This document shows positions 17,802 through 26,971 of a stretch of 64,000 nucleotides of DNA, piece after piece; the stretch's first letter is position 1, and each line of letters opens with the position of its first letter. This stretch comes from Microbacterium helvum. GTDB taxonomy: Bacteria; Actinomycetota; Actinomycetes; Actinomycetales; Microbacteriaceae. The position numbers were made by a program, and so were the translations under genes. Under the pieces are notes generated by a model. That model did not search any database. It was not told where the DNA came from and saw only the letters and a program-made list of their open reading frames with translations. The DNA is taken from NCBI RefSeq assembly GCF_014779795.1, contig NZ_JACXZS010000004.1:124001-188000 (forward strand). Reading direction: 5' to 3'.

Positions 17802-18485
17802 TCACGGGATCGGGACGACCGCCGCCGCGAGACCATCCGAGAGCAGCGTGCCGTACTGCACGGTGGCGTCCTGCCCGGACGGGCACGTGACGCCCAGGTA
17901 GATCCCTCCGCCGACGGATCCGATCATGCGCGCGGTGTCGAGCCACGTCGTGCCGTCGGCACCGGCGCTGGTGACGGTGCGTGTGTCGACGACGCCCGCA
18001 GTGCTCAGCGGCAGCACGTCGTCATGTGCCCAGCCCGCGACGTCATCGGCTGTCGCCTGCTCGCCGCTGTCGTCGGTGAGCACCAGCGCGAGCATCTCGT
18101 CCGTCAGCGCACTGTCGCCCTCTGACGCTTCGAGTCCGGTGACCGTCCCCTGATAGAAGGCAGCGACGCAGCCGGTCCGGTTGTCGACGTACGACCAGCT
18201 GCCGTTGCCGTCGTCGGCGGTGTCGACGGTGTAGTCCGCGTCGGTCATGAAGGGGTCCGTCCACTGCAGCGTCCGCGTCGCACCGTCGAACTCACCGTCG
18301 AAGGGCAGGTCCGCCGCCGTCTCGTCATCGACCGGTTCGTCGTCGACCGTGGGTCCGCCCTCCGTCGAGCCAGACGACTCGGCGGGGCCCGCGATCTGCG
18401 GCAGGGCGATCGCGCATCCCTGCAGGGTGAGCGCGCCGACGATGAGCAGCGCCGCGATGCCGGCGGGGCGGAGGAGCTGACGCAT
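17802..18485 (-). CDS. Lipoprotein of unknown function
   Basis: The 227-residue protein has a lipoprotein signal (MRQLLRPAGIAALLIVGALT, then LQGC), with Cys24 as the lipid-modified residue. A low-complexity acidic linker (about 35-65) follows, then a folded domain with two further cysteines (RTGCVAAF and GVTCPSG). I recognise no family. A TAGGTT box (18492-18497) is 6 nt before the ATG, suggesting a leaderless mRNA. It lies between smc and ftsY, which are often neighbours, so it is one of several insertions in this conserved gene block. Confidence 0.75.
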   Translation of the reverse strand: MRQLLRPAGIAALLIVGALTLQGCAIALPQIAGPAESSGSTEGGPTVDDEPVDDETAADLPFDGEFDGATRTLQWTDPFMTDADYTVDTADDGNGSWSYVDNRTGCVAAFYQGTVTGLEASEGDSALTDEMLALVLTDDSGEQATADDVAGWAHDDVLPLSTAGVVDTRTVTSAGADGTTWLDTARMIGSVGGGIYLGVTCPSGQDATVQYGTLLSDGLAAAVVPIP

Positions 18486-18564
18486 GCGTCGAACCTAGCG
18501 TGTCGCGGAACGGGGGCGTGGTCACGTCAGAGCATGGCCGGCCTGGCGTCGCCGGAGGATGCCG

Positions 18565-21500
18565 TCACGCCACGCGTTCGCCGACGCGCTGGCCCACCAC
18601 CGCCGAGACGCCGTCCTGCCGCATCGAGACGCCGTACAGCGCGTCGGCGATCTCCATCGTGCGCTTCTGGTGCGTGATGACGATCAGCTGACTCGAGACG
18701 CGCAGTTGCTCGAAGACTCCGAGCAGGCGTCCGAGGTTGGCGTCGTCGAGCGCGGCCTCGACCTCGTCGAGGATGTAGAACGGGCTCGGCCGCGCCTTGA
18801 AGATCGCGGTGAGCAGCGCCACCGCCGCCAGCGACCGCTCTCCGCCCGACAGCAGCGAGAGCCGCTCGATCTTCTTGCCGACGGGACGGACGGCGACTTC
18901 GATGCCCGTGGTGAGCGGGGAGTCCGGATCCGTCAGCGAGATCGACCCGGTGCCGCCGGGGAACAGGATCGGGAACACCTCGCCGAAGGCGACCTGCGTG
19001 TCCTCGAATGCTGCGAGGAAGATCGTCTGCATGCGCTCGTCGAGCTCTTCGATGATCGTCAGCAGATCCTTGCGCGTCTGCGTCAGATCGGCCAGCTGCT
19101 CGGTTATGAACTTGTGGCGCTGCTCGAGCGCCGCGAACTCCTCCAGGGCCAGCGGATTGACGCGTCCGAGCTGGGCGAGCTTGCGCTCCGCCTCCTGCAG
19201 GCGTCGCCGCTGCTGCGCACGATCGTAGGGACGGGATGCCGCGTCGTCCTGCGGCTCGTCCGCCTCCGCGTCTTCGTCGGAAGCGTCGCCCGTGAGCGCA
19301 TCATCGTCCGGAACCGGCTGATCCGGACCATATTCCGAAACAAGAATGTCTTCCTCTAGACCGAGTTCGGACTGCACCCGCTCGAGCAGCCCTGTCACAT
19401 GGAGCCGCTTCTCGTGGATCTGCAGCTCGAGACTGTGGACGCTCTCGGTGAGCCCTGCGAGACGCTCGCGCACGGAGCTCTCCTGCGCACGCAGCTCGGC
19501 GAGTTCGGCGGTGAGTGCCGTCCGCTCGGACTCCGCGGCCGCGAGCTCGGCGCGCGCCTGCGCGAGCGAGCGATCGACCGAGTCGATCACCGCGGGAAGC
19601 TGTCCGGCGACCCCGGCGGCGATCTCGCGCTGCGCGCGGCGGACGACGGCACGCCGTGCCGCCTCGGCCGCGGCCTCCTTCTCGCGCTCGCGCTGACGCT
19701 CCAGCGCGACGACCCGGGACTCGCCCGCCCGGATGCGTTCGCGAAGAGTCTCGACGTCCAGGCGGGCGCGCATCTCGCCGTCGCGGGCCTGATCGAGTGC
19801 GGCGAGCATCCCCTCGCGCGCCGACGCGTCCAGGATCGGGCGCGGCGCCTCGAGCGCGGCGGTCAGCTGGTCGTCGGCCGAGCGTGCCGACGCCTCGGCA
19901 TCCTCGACCGCGGAAGCAGCCTGCGCCAGTCCTGCGGCGAGGCGGTCGCACTCCGCGACCGCGGCCTCGTGCCGCACCGTCGCGCGATTGAGCTGCTCGG
20001 CTTGCGCCGCCAGCGCCGCGTCATGCTCTCGCAGCGTGGTGAGCGCGGTCCTGGTCCGCTGACGGGCCGACTCCAGAGCGCCCGTCGCCCCGGCGAGTTC
20101 GTCGCGCAGCGTGTCGGCGACCACCGCGACCTCGTCGCGGCGTTCGGCGGCGGCATCCCTCTCGGCAGCCAGTTCGAGCCGCGACCGCGACGCTCCCGCA
20201 CCCGCGCGCAGCGAGTACTCGGTGTACACCTCGCCACGCCGCGTGACGACCGTGATCGGCCCGCCGAGCTCCGCGTGGGCGAGAGCGGGGCCGACCGCCT
20301 GTGCGGCGTCGAGGTCGTCCGCGATCACGACGTACGACAGCATCCCGAGCACGCCTGCCGGCGCCGTCACGACCTCACGCGCGGGCACCACGCCGTCCAG
20401 GACCGGGAAAGCCGGTGTCATCGCCCCCGCGTCCGAGATCACGATGTCGACCACGCCCGCATCGGCGTCGCGCACCGCCGCGGCGATGGCGAACGCACCC
20501 GCGCGGTCTTCGACCAGCACGCCCTCTGCGACGGGACCCAGCACCGCCGCGATGGCGGCCTCGTAGCCCGGACGCACCTGCACCGCGTCGCCGACGAGGC
20601 CCCGCACGCCGTCGAGGCCCTGCGCGATCAGCGACGACGCGCCGTTCTGGACGTCCAGTGCACGGCTGAGAGCCGCCGTCTGCGCGGTGAGCGCCTCGCG
20701 CTCGCGCTCGGCCGCGTGCAGCCGCTCGCGCAGCGACGCGACAGCGGCCTCGGCCTCCGTCGCATCGCGCTGGGCCGTCTCGTACGCGACGGCGTGGTCG
20801 GCGGAATCCGCCTCGGGCATCAGGTCGGGGTCCACCCCGGCGAGGATCTGCTCCGCCTCGGCGCGCCGCGCCAGCGCGGCATCGAGCGCCTTCTGCTGCC
20901 GCTCGACGGCGGCGCGCACCGCCGCGAGAGCCGATGCCGCGGCCTCCGCCGAACCGCGCAGCGCGGTGATCCGCATGTCATGCTCCGACACCAGGGCGCT
21001 CTGCGCCGCGATGTCGACATCGAGCGCATCGAGTTCGGCCCGCGCGCGCATGACCTCACGGGCGGCCTCGGCTGCGGCATCCTGAGCCGTCCCGAGTCCG
21101 TCGGACACCCCGTCGATCTCGCTGCGGGCCTCGTCGATCATCGCCTGCGAGACGGTCGTCAGCTCGATGCGGTCCTCGTCCTCGGCATCGCCGAGCAGGG
21201 CCAGCCGCTGTCCGGCGAGTGCATAGAGACCGCGGAGCCGCTCCTGCACCCGCTCCAGGCCGAAGGCGACACGGCGAGCCTGGTCGACCGCTTCGGAGCG
21301 CTGGTCGTTCTCGAGCTGCTCGATGCGCACGCGGGCGTTGTCGAGACGCTCCTGCAGAACGAGACGCTCGGCGTGCCGTTCGTGCTCGTTCCGTGTGTGC
21401 GATGCCAGCTCTTCGCGCCGCCCGACCAGCTCATCGGCGAAGAGACGCGCCTTGGCGTCGCGCACGACGGCGGCGATCGTCGCGGCCTCGCGCGCGATCT

Positions 21501-22128
21501 CGGCCTGGCGCCCCAGCGGCTTGAGCTGACGGCGCAACTCGCCGGCGAGGTCGCTCAGGCGTGTGAGGTTGGCCTCCATCGCGTCGAGCTTGCGCAGGGT
21601 CTTCTCTTTGCGTCGGCGGTGCTTGAGGATGCCCGCGGCCTCTTCGATGAAGCCGCGGCGATCCTCGGGTGTCGCCTGCAGCACGCTGTCGAGGCGGCCT
21701 TGCCCCACGATCACGTGCATCTCGCGGCCGAGACCCGAGTCGCTCAGGAGCTCCTGCACGTCCAGCAGCCGGCAGGACTCGCCGTTGATCGCGTACTCGC
21801 TGGTGCCGTTGCGGAACAGGGTCCGGCTGATCGTCACCTCGGAGTACTCGATCGGCAGCGCGCCGTCGCTGTTGTCGATCGTGAGCTGCACCTCCGCGCG
21901 GCCGAGCGGGCCGCGCGTGGCAGTGCCGGCGAAGATGACGTCCTCCATCTTGCCGCCGCGCAGGGTCTTGGCCCCCTGCTCGCCCATCACCCACGCGAGG
22001 GCGTCGACGACGTTGGACTTGCCGGAGCCGTTGGGGCCGACGATGCACGTCACCCCGGGTTCGAGGTCGAATCTCGTCGGCTGGGCGAACGACTTGAACC
22101 CTTTGAGCGTCACGCTCTTCAGGTGCAT
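18565..22128 (-). CDS. smc: Chromosome segregation ATPase SMC
   Basis: SMC dimers form the condensin ring that compacts and separates chromosomes. The 1187-residue protein has an ABC-type head with P-loop GPNGSGKSN (31-39), two long coiled-coil arms rich in Arg, Ala, Glu and Leu, and a hinge at about 505-660 (LDGVRGLVGDAVQVRPGYEAA). The C-terminal head carries the signature LSGGERSL and Walker B ILDEVEAALDDANL. Length and domain order are normal. In many relatives mutM lies directly upstream; here a four-gene plus-strand operon lies between. Confidence 0.97.
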   Translation of the reverse strand: MHLKSVTLKGFKSFAQPTRFDLEPGVTCIVGPNGSGKSNVVDALAWVMGEQGAKTLRGGKMEDVIFAGTATRGPLGRAEVQLTIDNSDGALPIEYSEVTISRTLFRNGTSEYAINGESCRLLDVQELLSDSGLGREMHVIVGQGRLDSVLQATPEDRRGFIEEAAGILKHRRRKEKTLRKLDAMEANLTRLSDLAGELRRQLKPLGRQAEIAREAATIAAVVRDAKARLFADELVGRREELASHTRNEHERHAERLVLQERLDNARVRIEQLENDQRSEAVDQARRVAFGLERVQERLRGLYALAGQRLALLGDAEDEDRIELTTVSQAMIDEARSEIDGVSDGLGTAQDAAAEAAREVMRARAELDALDVDIAAQSALVSEHDMRITALRGSAEAAASALAAVRAAVERQQKALDAALARRAEAEQILAGVDPDLMPEADSADHAVAYETAQRDATEAEAAVASLRERLHAAEREREALTAQTAALSRALDVQNGASSLIAQGLDGVRGLVGDAVQVRPGYEAAIAAVLGPVAEGVLVEDRAGAFAIAAAVRDADAGVVDIVISDAGAMTPAFPVLDGVVPAREVVTAPAGVLGMLSYVVIADDLDAAQAVGPALAHAELGGPITVVTRRGEVYTEYSLRAGAGASRSRLELAAERDAAAERRDEVAVVADTLRDELAGATGALESARQRTRTALTTLREHDAALAAQAEQLNRATVRHEAAVAECDRLAAGLAQAASAVEDAEASARSADDQLTAALEAPRPILDASAREGMLAALDQARDGEMRARLDVETLRERIRAGESRVVALERQREREKEAAAEAARRAVVRRAQREIAAGVAGQLPAVIDSVDRSLAQARAELAAAESERTALTAELAELRAQESSVRERLAGLTESVHSLELQIHEKRLHVTGLLERVQSELGLEEDILVSEYGPDQPVPDDDALTGDASDEDAEADEPQDDAASRPYDRAQQRRRLQEAERKLAQLGRVNPLALEEFAALEQRHKFITEQLADLTQTRKDLLTIIEELDERMQTIFLAAFEDTQVAFGEVFPILFPGGTGSISLTDPDSPLTTGIEVAVRPVGKKIERLSLLSGGERSLAAVALLTAIFKARPSPFYILDEVEAALDDANLGRLLGVFEQLRVSSQLIVITHQKRTMEIADALYGVSMRQDGVSAVVGQRVGERVA

Positions 22129-22256
22129 GGCTGCGCCCTCCGCCCCCGGTCGATTACCCGCCTACGCTACCGGAGCCCGGCGCGGATTCCGCGAGCCCGG
22201 CCGGGGTTCCGCCCAGCCCGCGACACGCCATGCGAGAAGCGAATCTGCGAAAAGGC

Positions 22257-22286
22257 TTGACGTGGCGGACGGATCCGCGCTAGCGT
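22257..22286 (+). promoter_or_regulatory. Strong sigma70-type promoter for the peptide-GNAT operon
   Basis: TTGACG (22257-22262) and TAGCGT (22281-22286) are separated by 18 nt. A leader of about 30 nt and a near-ideal ribosome site AAGGAGGT (22311-22318) follow, 6 nt before an ATG-ATG start. It is one of the strongest promoter and ribosome-site combinations in the window and suggests high expression of the short peptide. Confidence 0.65.
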
Positions 22287-22324
22287 CACTCTCCGCGTCT
22301 GAAGTTGAGAAAGGAGGTCCACCG

Positions 22325-22444
22325 ATGATGATCGACAACACCACTGGAATCGCCGCCCGTGATGGCGGAGCGATTCGTGCGTTCGCGTCGGGGACCCTCT
22401 CCTTCGGCGCTGTGCTGAGCGGCCGGTTCCCCGCCGCCATCTGA
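22325..22444 (+). CDS. Short peptide (39 aa), first gene of the GNAT operon
   Basis: This ORF starts ATG-ATG behind a very strong ribosome site and ends in TGA at 22442-22444. The N-terminal half is polar (MMIDNTTGIAARDGG). The C-terminal half is small and hydrophobic with Ser, Thr and Gly (FASGTLSFGAVLSGRFPAAI). There is no Cys and no signal peptide. The layout, polar leader then Ser/Thr-rich tail, is compatible with a modified-peptide precursor. A regulatory leader peptide or small functional protein is equally possible. I know no homolog. It is followed by 175 nt without a gene and then the 83-residue protein. Confidence 0.5.
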   Translation: MMIDNTTGIAARDGGAIRAFASGTLSFGAVLSGRFPAAI

Positions 22445-22619
22445 TCCCCGCAGGGGACGAGTCTGCCCGTCACCGGGCCGGTACCGTCTGCTGCGCCGCA
22501 TCCGGTCACGGATGCTGAGCGCGCTCCCCCTGCCGCCATCCCGCCGTGCTGCGGCACGGCATCTCCGCCTCCGGCCGCCTTGGCCCAGGCATCCCTCTCC
22601 GATCGGAAGAAGAACCATC

Positions 22620-22871
22620 ATGAGTACACGTCTCGCGCCGCAGCGCTCTTCGGGTGAGCCCGATTCGCTGCGACTTCCGAGTCCCGACCGCGTATCGATC
22701 GTGGATCGCGTCGCCATGCACCTCGCGGTGCGCCTGCTGCTGTGGAGCACGCGCGCACCTCGGCTGGCGGACGACCGCGGGCGCCACGCCGACGCCTACC
22801 GGCGACAGGAGGACGCCGCAGAGCGCGAACGCGCGTATCTGCGCGGCATCATCCTCGCTCACGGCCTGTGA
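22620..22871 (+). CDS. Small basic protein (83 aa) with one amphipathic or membrane-associated helix
   Basis: The protein has a polar N-terminus, a hydrophobic or amphipathic segment at about residues 27-43 (VDRVAMHLAVRLLLW) and a highly charged C-terminal helix (RRQEDAAERERAYLRG). It may sit at the membrane surface. Short proteins of this style occur in actinobacteria with no known function. The start is the ATG at 22620, with only a weak GGAAGAAG ribosome site. It lies between the 39-residue peptide and the first GNAT gene, all on the plus strand. Confidence 0.55.
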   Translation: MSTRLAPQRSSGEPDSLRLPSPDRVSIVDRVAMHLAVRLLLWSTRAPRLADDRGRHADAYRRQEDAAERERAYLRGIILAHGL

Positions 22872-22948
22872 TCGCCACCGGGTCCGCCGCCCGCTCCGGG
22901 CGGCGGACCCCATACCCCGCTTACTCACCTCACTCGCAAGGAAACGAC

Positions 22949-24031
22949 ATGACCACCATCACGGGGCTGGAGATCCGCCCCCTCGTCATCCCGGCATCGA
23001 TCGAGGACCCCGACGCCGGCGACTTCGTCGAGATGGTCCGGGTCCGCAACGAGATCTACCGAGAGATCTCCGGCCACGGAGACGAGGCGATCTCTCCCGC
23101 AGAGCTGCTCCCCCACTACCGCCCGAACGAGTACGAGACCCGCTGCTCCTGGATCGTCCTCGACGAGGGCGAGGTGATCGGCCGTGTGGGCGTCGACATC
23201 CCGCACGACGAGGGGTCGAGCGCGGCCTTCTGGCTGATCGAGCTGCTCCGTCGCACCTGGGGCCGGGGAATCGGCTCGGCCGCGTACGAGCTCGTCGAGC
23301 GCACCGCACGCGAGAACGGACGCACGGTGCTGCAGTCCTGGGCGGAGCACCCGGCGGCGGACGGCCCGCGGCTGGCACCGCCGACCGGCTTCGGCAGCAT
23401 CCCCGAAGACCACGTCGCGCGGTTCTATCTCGGCCACGGGTACACGCTCGAGCAGGTCGAGCGCAGCAGCGCCTTCGACTTGACCGGGCCGTTCGACGAG
23501 GTGCGGCGCCTGCTGGCCCTCGCCGAGGCGGCCTCGGGCGACTACCGCGTCGTGCAGTGGTTCGCACCGACACCCGCCGAGCATGTGGACGGCTACGCCT
23601 GGATGAAGTCCCGGATGTCGACCGACACTCCCACCGGCGCGATGGAGTTCGCCGAAGAGACCTGGGACGCCGCCCGGATCGCCGAGCATGACGCGAAGTA
23701 CACCGACTCCGGACGCACGCTGCTCGTGACCGCCGCGCAGCACATCCAGACCGGCGAACTCTGTGCGTTCAACGAGCTGGTCGTCGGCAAGGACCGGACC
23801 GAGGCATCCCATCAGGAGGACACCCTGGTGCTCAAGGAGCACCGCGGCCACAAGCTCGGCACCCTCGTGAAGTGCGCCGGACTGCTCACCTGGCGCGACG
23901 TCGCACCCGCGTCGCCGCGCGTCATCACCTACAACGCAGAGGAGAACCGTCCCATGCTGGATATCAACGAGGCGATCGGATTCCTGCCCATCGCCTACGA
24001 CGGCGCGTGGAAGAAGGTGCTCGATGTCTGA
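22949..24031 (+). CDS. Double-domain GNAT acetyltransferase, first paralog
   Basis: The 360-residue protein contains two GNAT-like halves, as in mycothiol synthase. The first has the acetyl-CoA loop RRTWGRGIGSAAYELV near residues 98-112; the second has KEHRGHKLGTLVKCAG near 300-312. C-terminal segments TYNAEENRPMLDINEAIGF are typical of GNAT proteins that bind an amine substrate. The start has CAAGGAAA upstream. Its end overlaps the next gene by 8 nt, and the two proteins are clearly paralogous. The substrate is unknown; a peptide, antibiotic or small amine are all possible. Confidence 0.8.
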   Translation: MTTITGLEIRPLVIPASIEDPDAGDFVEMVRVRNEIYREISGHGDEAISPAELLPHYRPNEYETRCSWIVLDEGEVIGRVGVDIPHDEGSSAAFWLIELLRRTWGRGIGSAAYELVERTARENGRTVLQSWAEHPAADGPRLAPPTGFGSIPEDHVARFYLGHGYTLEQVERSSAFDLTGPFDEVRRLLALAEAASGDYRVVQWFAPTPAEHVDGYAWMKSRMSTDTPTGAMEFAEETWDAARIAEHDAKYTDSGRTLLVTAAQHIQTGELCAFNELVVGKDRTEASHQEDTLVLKEHRGHKLGTLVKCAGLLTWRDVAPASPRVITYNAEENRPMLDINEAIGFLPIAYDGAWKKVLDV

Positions 24032-25118
24032 GCTCGCCATCGACGTCGTCACGATCAGTCCCGTCGTCGTCCCGAAGACCGTCGACGCACCCGATGCCAG
24101 GGTGTTCGTCGAGATGGTCCGCATCGCCAACGCCGTCTGCCTGAACGACGCCGGGCACGACTACCTCCACGAAGAGCCTGCCGAGATGCTGGGGTCCTGG
24201 CACGACCAGACCGACTGGGTGCAGCTCGGCTTCGCGGCCCAGCGGGGTGACGACGTGCTGGGCGTCGTGAAGATGCTCATCGCGAACCAGCCGGACGTCA
24301 GCTCTCTCGAGTTCGACCTGATGGTCGACCCGCCGCACCGTGGCCGGGGCACCGAGGAGCTTCTGCTCGCGGAGGTGGAGCGCGAGGCACGGGAACGCGG
24401 CATCGCCACGATCCAGACCTGGACCCTCCACCGCCCCGACGACGGCGGCGAACGTCTCCCGTCGCCGACCGGCTGGGGCTCCGTTCCGGCCGACACGGAG
24501 GCGCGGCTGCAACAGGCGAACGGCTTCACGCTCGAGCAGGTGGAGCGCAACAGCGTGTTCGACCTCACGGGCGATCTGTCGCCCGTCGAACGCATGCTCC
24601 ACGATGCGGAGGCCGCCGCGGGCGACGACTACCGGTCGGTCGCGTGGACGTCCCCGACGCCGCCCGAGTACATCGACGGCTTCGCCTACGCCTTGTCGCG
24701 CATGTCGACCGACGCGCCGCAGGGCGGGCTCGTCATCGATGAGCAGCACTGGGACGCCGCGCGCGTGAGACGGCGCGACGCCCGGCTGAAGGCGCAGGGA
24801 CTGACGGTCTCGGTCGCCGCGGTGCTGCACGTGCCCACCGGTCGCGTCGCCGCGTACAACGAGCTGGCGATCGCGGACGACCCCACGGGCGCCACGCAGC
24901 AGTTCGGCACGCTGGTCGTGAAGGAGCATCGCGGGCACCGCCTCGGAACCATCGTCAAGTGCGCCAACCTGCTGAGGTGGCGCACGATCGCGTCGCAGTC
25001 GCCGCGGGTGTCGACGTTCAACGCTGAGGAGAACCGCCACATGCTCGACATCAACGAGGCGATCGGCTTCGTCCCCGCCTCGTACGCGGGCGCGTGGAAG
25101 AAGGTGCTCGAGCTCTGA
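24024..25118 (+). CDS. Double-domain GNAT acetyltransferase, second paralog
   Basis: The 364-residue protein aligns along its full length with the preceding gene product: both carry FVEMVR near the start, GFTLEQVERN-type segments mid-protein, HRGHRLGTIVKCANLL, and an NAEENRHMLDINEAIGF ending. Its first GNAT loop is HRGRGTEELLL. The 8-nt overlap (ATGTCTGA) implies co-translation and perhaps a heteromeric enzyme. It ends 13 nt before the convergent mutM stop, with no clear terminator in the gap. Confidence 0.8.
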   Translation: MSELAIDVVTISPVVVPKTVDAPDARVFVEMVRIANAVCLNDAGHDYLHEEPAEMLGSWHDQTDWVQLGFAAQRGDDVLGVVKMLIANQPDVSSLEFDLMVDPPHRGRGTEELLLAEVEREARERGIATIQTWTLHRPDDGGERLPSPTGWGSVPADTEARLQQANGFTLEQVERNSVFDLTGDLSPVERMLHDAEAAAGDDYRSVAWTSPTPPEYIDGFAYALSRMSTDAPQGGLVIDEQHWDAARVRRRDARLKAQGLTVSVAAVLHVPTGRVAAYNELAIADDPTGATQQFGTLVVKEHRGHRLGTIVKCANLLRWRTIASQSPRVSTFNAEENRHMLDINEAIGFVPASYAGAWKKVLEL

Positions 25119-25131
25119 GCCGTGGGCAGCG

Positions 25132-26052
25132 TCAGCCGAGCGACCGCCGCCGCTGGCAGTGGGCGCAGAAGTGACTCGACCGGTTGGTGAACGGCACCCG
25201 CACGATCGGACGGCCGCACCGGGGACACGGCTCCCCGGTGCGGCCGTACGCGTTGAGCGAGTGCGCGAAGTAGCCCGCCTGGCCGTTCACGTTGACATAC
25301 TGCGCGTCGAAACTCGTGCCGCCCTCGGCCAGCGCCTTGTCGAGCACATGGCGCACTTCGCCGAGCAGTCGGTTCACGGCGCGGGTCGACAGTGCTCGCG
25401 CCGGCGTCTCGGGATGGATGCGGGCGGCCCAGAGCGACTCGTCCGCATAGATGTTTCCGACGCCGCTGATGACGGTCTGATCCAGGAGCACGCGCTTGAT
25501 CGCTGAGTCCTTGCGGACCAGCGCGGTGCGGAACCGAGCGTCCGAGAAGGCGGGGTCCAGCGGATCCCGCGCGATGTGCGCCACCTGGCGCGGGATCGAT
25601 GCCTCCTCGCCGCCGCAGCCGCCCGGGGCGGCGTCGGGCGTCGGGACGAGCTCGTCGATCGCCAGCGATCCGAACGTGCGCTGGTCCGCGAAGACGACCG
25701 CGACCTCACCGTGAACGGGGTGGGCCAGATCGAGGCGGACGCGCTCGTGCCGCTCCGGCGCCGCGCCCGGCGTGCGCAGCAGCAGCTGTCCGCTCATGCC
25801 GAGATGGCCGACGACGGCATGCTCGGCGGGATCAGCCGGATCCTCGGGCTCGAGCGGGAGCCACAAGAACTTGCCCCGCCGAACCGACGCGCGGATCCGG
25901 CGCCCGGTGAGCGCTGCCTCGAAGTCCAGCGCGCTGCCGGGATGACGGGTCAGCGCACGCTCGTCGAACACCGTGACGCCCAGGACCGTCGCGCCCGTCA
26001 CCGCGGGTGCGAGGCCCGCTCTGACGACCTCGACCTCGGGAAGCTCAGGCAC
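25132..26052 (-). CDS. mutM: Formamidopyrimidine-DNA glycosylase MutM (Fpg)
   Basis: MutM removes 8-oxoguanine and formamidopyrimidines and nicks the site. It starts MPELPEVEVVR, giving catalytic Pro2 and Glu3, and has RRGKFLWLPL with the conserved lysine. The DNA-binding zinc finger is complete at the C-terminus (CPRCGRPIVR, then HFCAHCQR). At 306 residues it is slightly long, with an Ala/Gly-rich insertion near DAAPGGCGGEE. It overlaps the end of rnc by 8 nt. Confidence 0.96.
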   Translation of the reverse strand: MPELPEVEVVRAGLAPAVTGATVLGVTVFDERALTRHPGSALDFEAALTGRRIRASVRRGKFLWLPLEPEDPADPAEHAVVGHLGMSGQLLLRTPGAAPERHERVRLDLAHPVHGEVAVVFADQRTFGSLAIDELVPTPDAAPGGCGGEEASIPRQVAHIARDPLDPAFSDARFRTALVRKDSAIKRVLLDQTVISGVGNIYADESLWAARIHPETPARALSTRAVNRLLGEVRHVLDKALAEGGTSFDAQYVNVNGQAGYFAHSLNAYGRTGEPCPRCGRPIVRVPFTNRSSHFCAHCQRRRSLG

Positions 26053-26746
26053 GCCCGCTGAGTTCTCGCCACGCGGTGAGCGCGGCGGCCATCTCGGCGT
26101 GCTTCTTGCTGGTGCCCGCTCCCTCGGCGACGAGGTCGCCGACCGTCACCGTCGCGGTGAACTGGCGGTCGTGATCGGGGCCGGTCGAGGTCACCGCGTA
26201 CGAGGGCGGGAGCATGCCGCCGTGGGCGGCCAGCTCCTGCAGCGCGGTCTTCGGATCCATCGCCGCCCCGTAGCGCTCGGGGTCGGCGAGCAGCGGCTCC
26301 ACGAGGCGCAGCACCAGGGCTGTTGCGGCATCCGATCCCGCCGACAGGTGGGTGGCGCCGAAGATGGCCTCCATCGTGTCGGCGAGGATCGAGTCCTTGT
26401 CACGGCCGCCGGTGAGGTCTTCGCCGCGGCCCAGCAGCAGGTACTGCCCGAGACCGATGCCGCGCGCGATCTCGGCGAGGGCCACGGTCGACACGACGCT
26501 CGCCCGCCGTTTGGCGAGGGCGCCCTCTTCGAGCTCGGGATGCCCGGTGTACAGGCGCATCGTCACGGCCAGTCCGAGCACCGAATCACCCAGGAACTCC
26601 AGGCGTTCGTTGTGCGGGACCTGCCCGTTCTCATACGCCCACGAACGATGCGTGAGCGCCAGCGACAGAAGCTCGGGGTCGATGTCGACCCCGAGCTTCT
26701 GTGTGAGTTCTGCGAGCGCGAGGCGCTCGGCAGTGACGTCGGTCAC
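26045..26746 (-). CDS. rnc: Ribonuclease III
   Basis: RNase III cuts double-stranded RNA in rRNA processing. The 233-residue protein has the signature NERLEFLGDSVLGLAV near 42-57 and a second acidic patch DTMEAIFGA near 118. A double-stranded RNA-binding domain forms the last 70 residues (DPKTALQELAA, then GTSKKHAEMAAALTAW). It follows rpmF by 13 nt in the yceD-rpmF-rnc-mutM operon. Confidence 0.96.
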   Translation of the reverse strand: MTDVTAERLALAELTQKLGVDIDPELLSLALTHRSWAYENGQVPHNERLEFLGDSVLGLAVTMRLYTGHPELEEGALAKRRASVVSTVALAEIARGIGLGQYLLLGRGEDLTGGRDKDSILADTMEAIFGATHLSAGSDAATALVLRLVEPLLADPERYGAAMDPKTALQELAAHGGMLPPSYAVTSTGPDHDRQFTATVTVGDLVAEGAGTSKKHAEMAAALTAWRELSGRA

Positions 26747-26759
26747 GTCAGTGCGACGA

Positions 26760-26969
26760 TCAGACGTCGGCGACCTTGCGGCCCTTGTACTCGAGGAACA
26801 GCTCGGTGCCCTGCGAGTCGGTGACGACCTTCGCCTGGTGCGGGCGGCTGTAGACCGTCTTGCCGTTCTCGACGGTCTTGACGAGCGTGGGGGCCTCGGC
26901 CTTCCACTGCGCGCGACGCGAGCGGGTGTTCGAACGGGAAACCTTGCGCTTCGGGGGGTTACCTGCCAT
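26760..26969 (-). CDS. rpmF: 50S ribosomal protein L32, zinc-free form
   Basis: The 69-residue protein starts [20 protein letters not shown], as in L32. It contains no cysteine at all, so it lacks the CxxC zinc-binding pairs of the C+ form. It follows the YceD gene by 2 nt, the classical arrangement. Confidence 0.95.
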   Translation of the reverse strand: MAGNPPKRKVSRSNTRSRRAQWKAEAPTLVKTVENGKTVYSRPHQAKVVTDSQGTELFLEYKGRKVADV

Positions 26970-26971
26970 GG

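Noticed and set aside
19399..22260. Plus-strand open frame of about 950 codons opposite smc
   Set aside because: It mirrors the coiled-coil codons of SMC and has no domain or plausible start signal.
22325..22444. 39-residue peptide as a lanthipeptide or lasso-peptide precursor
   Set aside because: It has no cysteine, no lanthionine synthetase, and no asparagine-synthetase-like or B-protein genes nearby. Only a weaker, GNAT-linked hypothesis is kept.
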